From Massilia sp. Root133 (GTDB lineage Bacteria; Pseudomonadota; Gammaproteobacteria; Burkholderiales; Burkholderiaceae_D), in the NCBI RefSeq assembly GCF_001426525.1, contig NZ_LMEW01000012.1, forward strand, positions 84,332 to 148,331: 64,000 nt of DNA, in the 5' to 3' direction. The notes beneath the pieces are model-generated. The model saw nothing but the letters and a program-made list of their open reading frames with translations, did no database searches and was not told where the DNA came from. Position 1 is the stretch's first letter, and each line of letters starts with the position of its first letter. Positions 57,923 to 64,000 of the stretch are shown here, one piece after another. Position numbers and translations under genes: made by a program.

Positions 57923-58861
57923 ATGTCTGCCGTTCCCAAGCGTTACCGCCTCGTTACCCGCAGCGATTTCGACGGCCTCGTCTGCGCCGTCCTCCTCAAG
58001 CATCTGGACCTGATCGACGAGATCCTGTTCGTCCACCCGAAGGACATGCAGGATGGCAAGATCGCGATCAGTGCGCGCGACATCACGACGAATTTGCCGT
58101 ACGTTGCCGGCGCGCACCTGGCATTCGACCATCACTTATCGGAAACGATCCGCAACACGGGCCGGCGCGACAACCACGTCATCGACCCGAAGGCGCCCTC
58201 GGCCGCCCGTGTCGTCTACGACCACTACGGCGCCACGCGCGCGTTCCCGGCCGGCTGGCGCGACATGATGGATGCCGTCGACAAGGCCGACGCCGCGCGC
58301 TTCACGCGCGAGGAAGTGCTCGATCCGCAGGGCTGGAACCTGCTGAACTTCCTGATGGATGCGCGTACGGGGCTGGGCCGCTTCCACGACTTCCGCATCT
58401 CGAACTACCAGCTGATGATGGACTTGATCGACTCCTGCCGCAATCACACGATCGCCCAGATCATGCAGTTGCCGGACGTGCAGGAGCGTACCCGGCTGTA
58501 TTTCGAACACAGCGAGCTGTGCAAGGAGCAGATCCGGCGCTGCGCGCAAGTCTACGGCAACCTCGTCGTGCTCGACCTGCGCGAGGAACCCGTGATCTAT
58601 GCGGGCAACCGGTTCATCATCTATGCACTGTTCCCCGAAGCGAATATTTCGATCCACGTGCTGTGGGGCCTGAAGAACCAGAACACGGTGTTCGCGACGG
58701 GCAAATCGATTCTCAACCGCACGTCGAAGACGAATATCGGCGCGCTGATGCTCGAATACGGCGGCGGCGGGCACGAGAATGCGGGGACGTGCCAGGTGTC
58801 GAACGACATGGCGGAAGACGTGCTCGGCGCACTCGTCAAGCGGATCACGAGCGAGGGTTGA
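57923..58861 (+). CDS. DHH-family phosphoesterase
   Basis: A 312-residue enzyme with the DHH/DHHA1 fold. AAAGGGG before ATG 57923 sets the start. Metal ligands are Asp15 and Asp17 in TRSDFDGLVC and the DHH triad at 69-71 (AFDHHLSETI). The C-terminal DHHA1 part has LMLEYGGGGHENAGTCQV, which binds the substrate phosphate. Relatives include NrnA-type nano-RNases/pAp phosphatases and exopolyphosphatase-like proteins; substrate cannot be fixed from sequence. Its stop directly abuts the stop of the convergent GGDEF-EAL gene. Confidence 0.88.
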   Translation: MSAVPKRYRLVTRSDFDGLVCAVLLKHLDLIDEILFVHPKDMQDGKIAISARDITTNLPYVAGAHLAFDHHLSETIRNTGRRDNHVIDPKAPSAARVVYDHYGATRAFPAGWRDMMDAVDKADAARFTREEVLDPQGWNLLNFLMDARTGLGRFHDFRISNYQLMMDLIDSCRNHTIAQIMQLPDVQERTRLYFEHSELCKEQIRRCAQVYGNLVVLDLREEPVIYAGNRFIIYALFPEANISIHVLWGLKNQNTVFATGKSILNRTSKTNIGALMLEYGGGGHENAGTCQVSNDMAEDVLGALVKRITSEG

Positions 58862-61255
58862 TCACGCCGGTTGTTGTTCCTCCAGCATGCGCTGCGCCGC
58901 CTCCGCCGCGAGGGGCTCGCTGACCCAGATGCCCTGGATGTGGTCACAGCCATGCGAAGTGAGGAAATCCAGCTGGGGCCGCGTTTCCACGGCCTCGGCC
59001 ACCACTTCCATGTTCAGGTTGTGCCCGATGTCGATCAGGCTCTTGGCCACGGCCCGGCCGCCGTCGTCCAGCGTCTGGACCGTCGAGTGCGCCAGCTTGA
59101 CGTGGGTGGCCGCCAGCTGCTGCAGAAAGCCGAGGTCGCACAGGCCCGCGCCGAAGCCGTCGACGGACAGTTCGACCCCCAACGTATGGAGTTGTTCCGC
59201 CAGTTCCTGGCCCAGTGCCGGATTGCGGATCAGCGCATCGATGCGCAGGTCGAGCTGCAGGCTGCGCGGCGGCAGGCGGTGACGCGTCAGGCGGTCGGAC
59301 AGGCCGGCGAGAAACCCCGGCTGGCTGTATTCGCGGTGCGAGACGTTGACGGTCACGGGCACGTCCACGTACCCGGCCGCACGCAGCCGGGCCGCGAAGG
59401 CGCAGGCCTGGTCGAGCACGCGCTGGCCGATGGGGACGATCACGCCGGTTTCCTCGGCCTCGGCAAGGAAGCGGGCAGGGGACAGCACGCCCTGGTCCGG
59501 GTGGCGCCAGCGCAGCAACGCCTCGAAGCCCGCGACGCGCTGGGTCGCGACCGCCACGCGGGGCTGGTACAGCAGGAACAGTTCGTCGTGGTCGAGCGCG
59601 TCGCGCAGCGCCAGTTCGATGCGGTGCCTGGCTTCCGTGGTCGACTTCATGTCGGCCGAAAAGAAGTGGACGTCGTTGCGGCCGCTGCCCTTGCCGTGGT
59701 ACATCGCGAGGTCGGCCGCGCGCACGAGCTCCGCCGCCGTGGCGCCGTCGTGCGGGTACAGCGACACGCCCACGCTCGCGCCGACGGGGATCTCGCGGTT
59801 GTTGAAGGCGACGGGAATCGCGAAGCTCTGGCGCAGCCGCTCGACCATGCGCAGGGTGAAGCGCAGCGAGGGCTGGTTGGCGAGGATCAGCACGAACTCG
59901 TCGCCGGACATGCGCGCCACCGTGTCGCTGTCGCGCACGGACGCCTGCAGGCGGCGGGCGACGACCTTCAGCACGACGTCGCCCGCCTCGTGGCCGAACG
60001 TATCGTTGATGGTCTTGAAGTTGTCGAGGTCGATCAGTACGGTCGCCACGAGCGACTTGTGGCGCTGCGCGAGATGCAGCGCCTGCTCCAGCCGGTCCCA
60101 CAGCAGGTTGCGGTTGGCGAGGCCCGTCAGCGGATCGTGATTGACCTCGTGCTCCAGGTGCGCGGTGCGCAGCATGGTGGCGGTGACGTCGGTGAGCACC
60201 CCGATGTAGTGCGTGACGTCGCCGTGCTCGTCCTGCACGGGCGTGATGGAGAGGTCGTTCCAGAACAGCTCGCCGTTCCTGCGCAGGTTGCGCAGCACGA
60301 CCTTGGCGCCCATGCGCGCGGCGATCGCGCCGCGCAACTGGGCCCGCTCCGCCAGGTCCATGCCGGGCGCGGCCATGAAGCGCGGGTCCGTGCCGATGAC
60401 CTCGTCCGCGGAATAACCGGTGATGCGCTCGAAGGCCGGGTTCACGTATTCGATGACGCTCTGGCCGTGGTCCAGCCGGGTGATCAGGATGCCGTTGCTG
60501 GCCGCGTGCAGCGCGCGTTCGCGCAGGCGCAGCTGTTGTTCGTGCGCGCGCCGCTCGGCCACGTCGATACCCGTGCCGACCAGGTATTCGCCGCCGTTGC
60601 AGCGGATCTTCGTCCCGTTCAGCAGTACGGGCGTCTCGCGGCCGCTGCGCGATACGAAGTCGATCTCCAGCTTCAGTTCGCCGTTTTCGTCGAACACGTC
60701 GCGGATGCCGTCCGCCAGCGGCGCGCGCTGCGGCAGTTCGATGAGGTCGAGGGCGCGCGTCGCGCCCAGTTCATCCGGCGTCATCCCCGTGACTTTTTCG
60801 AGGTTCCGGTTCCAGAGGACGAAGCGGCCGTCGCGATTGAGCACGTAAAAGGTGCCGGGGAAGGTATCGACGATGGCGGACAGCGGCGTGCGCGCGACCC
60901 GCTCGGCTTCCGTGCCGCCCCGCGCGCAGCCGGTGGCGACGGCGACGGCGCAGTCGTGTGCGCGGCCCTCGGCATCGACCAGCGGCGCCAGGGTCAACGT
61001 GCTTTCGAGCACGCGCCCGCGCGCGCACATGAGTTCGACGTGGACTTCGGCCCCTTCGGGATGGCCGGTGAGGGCGCGCCAGCCGGCGCTCCAGGCATCG
61101 CGTCCAGGTGGCGTGAACAGCGTGGTGATGGGGTGGCCGAGAACCTGCCCGGCGCCGACTCCGAACACGGCGGCGCAGCCGTCGTTCCAGGCCTGGATGG
61201 TCCCGGTCTCGTCGGTGAGAAAGACGCACCGGCTGGGCGGTTCGGATTCGTGCAT
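58862..61255 (-). CDS. PAS-GGDEF-EAL protein with degenerate EAL domain
   Basis: A 797-residue protein. GGGAG five bases before ATG 61255 decides the start; the frame runs to a TTG at 61315. Three PAS domains lie at about residues 10-110, 122-240 and 250-365. The cyclase domain has SGDEF at 450-454 with an RxxD site (RDSD) before it, and is probably active. In the EAL domain the first motif EALLRW (from 578) is kept, but DDFGTGYSSL is replaced by VDGFGAGLCDL, the KIDxxF lysine motif reads KLAHST without Asp, and ELTES reads DLRID. Loss of these metal ligands suggests no phosphodiesterase activity, leaving a c-di-GMP-binding or pure cyclase role. Confidence 0.9.
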   Translation of the reverse strand: MHESEPPSRCVFLTDETGTIQAWNDGCAAVFGVGAGQVLGHPITTLFTPPGRDAWSAGWRALTGHPEGAEVHVELMCARGRVLESTLTLAPLVDAEGRAHDCAVAVATGCARGGTEAERVARTPLSAIVDTFPGTFYVLNRDGRFVLWNRNLEKVTGMTPDELGATRALDLIELPQRAPLADGIRDVFDENGELKLEIDFVSRSGRETPVLLNGTKIRCNGGEYLVGTGIDVAERRAHEQQLRLRERALHAASNGILITRLDHGQSVIEYVNPAFERITGYSADEVIGTDPRFMAAPGMDLAERAQLRGAIAARMGAKVVLRNLRRNGELFWNDLSITPVQDEHGDVTHYIGVLTDVTATMLRTAHLEHEVNHDPLTGLANRNLLWDRLEQALHLAQRHKSLVATVLIDLDNFKTINDTFGHEAGDVVLKVVARRLQASVRDSDTVARMSGDEFVLILANQPSLRFTLRMVERLRQSFAIPVAFNNREIPVGASVGVSLYPHDGATAAELVRAADLAMYHGKGSGRNDVHFFSADMKSTTEARHRIELALRDALDHDELFLLYQPRVAVATQRVAGFEALLRWRHPDQGVLSPARFLAEAEETGVIVPIGQRVLDQACAFAARLRAAGYVDVPVTVNVSHREYSQPGFLAGLSDRLTRHRLPPRSLQLDLRIDALIRNPALGQELAEQLHTLGVELSVDGFGAGLCDLGFLQQLAATHVKLAHSTVQTLDDGGRAVAKSLIDIGHNLNMEVVAEAVETRPQLDFLTSHGCDHIQGIWVSEPLAAEAAQRMLEEQQPA

Positions 61256-61313
61256 GCCGGCTCCCGGTGTCGATGGAACCCGTTGGACCGCGTGGCCGCG
61301 CTTCCGTTCCGCC

Positions 61314-61343
61314 AAAAGAAAAGGCGTGCCGCAGCACGCCTTT
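61314..61343 (-). terminator. terminator of the flavoprotein gene
   Basis: AAAGGCGTGC-TGCG-GCACGCCTTT, read on the minus strand, followed by a T-rich run, 18 bases past the stop at 61362. Confidence 0.85.
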
Positions 61344-61361
61344 CCATCGGTCTGGTAGCCG

Positions 61362-62627
61362 TCAGGCGGCCGCTTCCTGGCGCGGCGGCAGCGCGACCTG
61401 GTTGTCCACGCTGAACTGGTAATCCTTGAACACGTGTTCGGCGGACAGGATCTGGTAGGTACCGTCCGACAGCTTGTGCGTCGTGTCCTTCAGGCGGTAC
61501 GTCGTCGAGCCGCAGGTCCAGCAATTGAAGTTGCGCATGTGGGTGCACAAACAGGTCTTGTCGAACACCTGGATATTCTTCTGGCCCGGATTCGCCTGCA
61601 CCTCGCGGTTGTACGAATTGATGTAGGCGCAGTTGCCCGTCGCGTCCAGCAGGTAGCCGTACGATTCGCAGCCGGGACGGATGCCCGAGCCGATCGCCGG
61701 CGTCTGCTTCAGCATGCGCATCGGATAGCCCGTCGGCGAGACGCCGTTGACGATGATGTCTTCTTCGCTGGCGCGGAAATATTCCTGCTTGACGGAATCC
61801 GGCAGGCCGCATTCGTGGGTCACGGTGAAGCGGGTCGCCACCTGCACGCCGTCCGCGCCCTTTTCCAGGAACGACACGGCGTCGCTGCCCGTGAAGATGC
61901 CGCCGGCGGCGATCAGCGGGATGTCGAGTTTTTCGGCGGCCAGGTACGCATGGATCTCGTCCATGATCGTGTGCAGGTCGTAGTCTTTCCAGTCTTCCAT
62001 GCCGAAGCCCAGGTGGCCGCCGGCCAGCGGGCCTTCCACGATCACGTAGTCGGGCAGGCGGTTCAGGCGCGACACCTTGCGCAGGAAGAGCTGGAGCGCG
62101 CGGACGGACGAGACGATGATGCCCAGCTTGGCGTCGCGGAAGCGCGGATGGTCCTTGATGAGTTCGAACGAGCCCAGGTGCAGGCCGGCCGACATCGTGA
62201 TGCCGTCGATGCCCGCGTCCAGCGCCGCCGACAGGCGGGTGCGCAGGGTTTCCTTGGGCGCGTTCATCGTCAGCTTTTCCATGCAGTTCACGAAGATCAG
62301 GCCATCGCCTTTCTTCGCCGCCATGGTCGCGCCCACGTGCAGGCGCGTCGCCTCGGCCAAGCGGTCGAGGTCGAACTGGACGACGGACTTGTCCATGTTG
62401 TTGATGTTGAACTTGTACAGCTTGGTCTTTTCCTTGACGAAGCTGGTGTCGAACTTGCGGTCCGACACGTCCGGCACCATCGCATCGGAAATGTGGCCGA
62501 TACCGCCCAGACGGGCCGCTTCCAGGGCCAGCTCCGACGTAGAGATATCCACGCCCATTCCGCCGATCATGATGGGCACATATTCCTTGTTGCCCAAACG
62601 CAGGCGGAAATCATCAACACGTTTCAT
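61362..62627 (-). CDS. nitronate monooxygenase-like flavin oxidoreductase with C-terminal Cys cluster
   Basis: A 421-residue TIM-barrel flavoprotein of the 2-nitropropane dioxygenase/IMPDH-like superfamily. MIGGMGVDISTSELALEAAR is the FMN-binding start, VIVEGPLAGGHLGFG binds phosphate and the catalytic-loop region is PLIAAGGIFTGSDAVSFLEK, VQVATRF. The last 100 residues are not usual for nitronate monooxygenase: Cys residues occur in GIRPGCESYGYLLDATGNCA and CLCTHMRNFNCWTCG, a possible metal or Fe-S site. The true substrate is open. Confidence 0.8.
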   Translation of the reverse strand: MKRVDDFRLRLGNKEYVPIMIGGMGVDISTSELALEAARLGGIGHISDAMVPDVSDRKFDTSFVKEKTKLYKFNINNMDKSVVQFDLDRLAEATRLHVGATMAAKKGDGLIFVNCMEKLTMNAPKETLRTRLSAALDAGIDGITMSAGLHLGSFELIKDHPRFRDAKLGIIVSSVRALQLFLRKVSRLNRLPDYVIVEGPLAGGHLGFGMEDWKDYDLHTIMDEIHAYLAAEKLDIPLIAAGGIFTGSDAVSFLEKGADGVQVATRFTVTHECGLPDSVKQEYFRASEEDIIVNGVSPTGYPMRMLKQTPAIGSGIRPGCESYGYLLDATGNCAYINSYNREVQANPGQKNIQVFDKTCLCTHMRNFNCWTCGSTTYRLKDTTHKLSDGTYQILSAEHVFKDYQFSVDNQVALPPRQEAAA

Positions 62628-62756
62628 TGCTATTCAACTCGTTGTTATAGGTAACGCCGCCGACCGGCGTGTTCGCACGCCCCGCATTTTACCCCACGCG
62701 GGGACGGGTCGAGAGCTCCATTTGCCGCACGGTCGTGCGGAGCGGGCAGGAAACGT

Positions 62757-63242
62757 TCAGTCGCGGAAGTTGTTGAATTCCAGCGGCAGATCCTTCACGT
62801 CCTTGCGCAGCAGCGCGATCGCTTCCTGCAGCGTATCGCGATCCTTGCCGGTGACGCGCACGGTTTCGCCCTGAATCGAGGCTTGCACCTTCATCTTGCT
62901 TTCCTTGATGAGCTTGGTGATCTTCTTCGCATCTTCGGTCTCGATGCCGTTGCGTACCTTGAGCACCTGCTTGACCTTGTCGCCGCCGATCTTCTCGACC
63001 TTGCCTTCGTCGAGGAAGCGCACGTCGACCTTACGCTTGGTCATCTTGTTCAACAGCACGTCGCGCACCTGGCCGAGCTGGAAGTCGGAATCGCCGAACA
63101 CGGTGATCTCGCGTTCCTTCTGCTCGACCTTGGCCGAGCTGCCCTTGAAGTCGAAGCGGGTGCCGATTTCCTTGTTGGATTGCTCGACGGCGTTCTTGAC
63201 TTCGACCATGTCTGCTTCGCAGACCACATCAAACGATGGCAT
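62757..63242 (-). CDS. yajQ: YajQ family nucleotide-binding protein
   Basis: A 161-residue protein starting [20 protein letters not shown] with AAGGAAAG before the ATG at 63242. Internal motifs [20 protein letters not shown] and [20 protein letters not shown] are YajQ signatures. Members bind c-di-GMP in Xanthomonas and Pseudomonas and act as effectors, which is of interest next to the c-di-GMP genes in this window. Divergent from murB with overlapping promoter sequences near 63293. Confidence 0.95.
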   Translation of the reverse strand: MPSFDVVCEADMVEVKNAVEQSNKEIGTRFDFKGSSAKVEQKEREITVFGDSDFQLGQVRDVLLNKMTKRKVDVRFLDEGKVEKIGGDKVKQVLKVRNGIETEDAKKITKLIKESKMKVQASIQGETVRVTGKDRDTLQEAIALLRKDVKDLPLEFNNFRD

Positions 63243-63292
63243 TGTGTTCTTTCCTTGCACAAATTGAGAGTGAATGGCGATATTGTAACCAC

Positions 63293-63298
63293 TATAAT
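63293..63298 (+). promoter_or_regulatory. -10 element upstream of murB
   Basis: TATAAT ends 25 bases before ATG 63324. No convincing -35 hexamer is at 16-18 bases. It overlaps an ATG at 63297, which therefore is unlikely to be the start. Confidence 0.45.
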
Positions 63299-63323
63299 GC
63301 GCCAAACACTACCCGCCCCAGCC

Positions 63324-64000
63324 ATGCCAGCCGACCTGCCCCTGTCCACCGACGTTTCCCTCGCCCCTTTCAACACGTTCCGCATCCCCGCGCGCGCCCG
63401 GCGCTACCTGCGCGTGACCGACCCGGCCCAGCTGCAGGCCGTCGCCGCCGATGCGCAATTGGCCGCGCTGCCGCGCCTCGTGCTCGGCGGCGGCAGCAAC
63501 CTCTTGATCGCGCGCGACGAGGTCGATGCCCTCGTGCTGCACATGGGGCTGGAAGGCAGGGAGATCGTCGGCGCGACGGCCGGCGCCATCCTCGTGCGCG
63601 CGCAAGCCGGCGAGAACTGGCATGCGTTCGTGGAATGGACGCTGGCGCAGGGCCTGGGCGGCCTGGAGAACATGGCGTTGATCCCGGGCACGGTCGGCGC
63701 GTCGCCGATCCAGAACATCGGCGCGTACGGGGCCGAGGTCAAGGACAGTTTTCACTCGCTGACCGTGTTCGACTTCGCGGACGGGTCGATCCGCACCATG
63801 GACGCGGCGGCCTGCCGCTTCGGCTACCGCGACAGCGTGTTCAAGCATGCGGAAGGCAGCACGCTCGTCGTGCTGGACGTGACGTTCGCATTGCCGCGCG
63901 CGTGGACGCCGAACCTGCGCTATGCGGAACTGGCGCAGGCGGTGCAGGACATCGCCGCGCCGACCGCGCGCGCGGTGGCGGACGCCGTCATCGCGATCCG
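63324..64000 (+). CDS. murB: UDP-N-acetylenolpyruvoylglucosamine reductase (3' end missing)
   Basis: The first 225 residues of MurB, an FAD enzyme of peptidoglycan precursor synthesis. The N-terminal LAPFNTFRIPARARRYLRVT, FAD-binding VLGGGSNLLIARDEVDALVL and GLGGLENMALIPGTVGASPI-QNIGAYG are diagnostic, and CRFGYRDSVFK carries the catalytic Ser. ATG 63324 is preferred because an in-frame ATG at 63297 lies inside a TATAAT box; no Shine-Dalgarno sequence is visible before either. The frame runs off the right edge. Confidence 0.95.
   Translation, partial: MPADLPLSTDVSLAPFNTFRIPARARRYLRVTDPAQLQAVAADAQLAALPRLVLGGGSNLLIARDEVDALVLHMGLEGREIVGATAGAILVRAQAGENWHAFVEWTLAQGLGGLENMALIPGTVGASPIQNIGAYGAEVKDSFHSLTVFDFADGSIRTMDAAACRFGYRDSVFKHAEGSTLVVLDVTFALPRAWTPNLRYAELAQAVQDIAAPTARAVADAVIAI

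Overview
The window is a high-GC chromosomal segment from a betaproteobacterium. The gene set (prpR/prpBC-acnD-prpF, a DUF934-containing cys operon with a single CysB, a classical beta-proteobacterial porin, clpS-clpA, a nitronate monooxygenase-like flavoprotein and several PAS-GGDEF-EAL proteins) best fits Oxalobacteraceae, probably Massilia/Telluria or a close relative. That placement is inference from gene content and GC-rich codon use; no rRNA gene is present to confirm it. Gene density is high, with many 1-4 base start/stop overlaps. I see no tRNA, rRNA, CRISPR array, prophage or intact insertion sequence.

Layout. 1-6017: a type II secretion/type IV pilus-like assembly cluster (PilM-, PilN-, PilO- and PilP/GspC-like proteins, a lipoprotein secretin with TPR repeats, three pseudopilin-like proteins), cut by the left edge. 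6010-13848: housekeeping genes (murJ, rpsT, a small Ala/Lys-rich exported protein, an RluE-type pseudouridine synthase, icd, a cold-shock protein, clpS-clpA). 13955-15580: a chemoreceptor. 15758-18315: a cystathionine gamma-lyase/synthase and cystathionine beta-synthase pair. 18472-29735: the propionate (2-methylcitrate) region with prpR, a DUF485-actP symporter pair, an S33 hydrolase and prpB-prpC-acnD-prpF. 29865-41045: a PAS-GGDEF-EAL protein, xthA, three small genes, pepA divergent from lptF-lptG-cbiX, and a GT-C-like membrane protein. 41386-45054: a large DUF4214 protein with a duplicated C-terminus and a small coiled-coil protein. 45194-52359: the sulfate assimilation operon cysI-DUF934-cysH-cysD-cysN-cobA, divergent from cysB. 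52364-58861: a methyltransferase, a porin, a kinase-LytTR regulator-kinase triad and a DHH phosphoesterase. 58862-64000: a second PAS-GGDEF-EAL protein with a damaged EAL site, a nitronate monooxygenase-like protein, yajQ, and the 5' part of murB.

How parts work together. PrpR is a sigma-54 activator. A near-consensus sigma-54 promoter lies before prpB, and a GTTTCA-N3-TGAAAC operator with a third half-site occurs both before prpB and in the prpR/actP divergent gap, which ties the separated prpR-actP and prpBCD'F blocks into one probable regulon. CobA makes the siroheme precursor needed by CysI in the same operon, and CysB is transcribed divergently from the shared intergenic region.

The least explained structures are a family of paired-hairpin intergenic repeats placed against gene ends (15600-15761, 25780-25862, 28498-28526, 45063-45195), the two-kinases-one-LytTR arrangement with an unusual Ala-rich/Pro-rich periplasmic segment, the secretin cluster, and the duplicated DUF4214 protein. 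No wholly unknown multi-gene system is evident.
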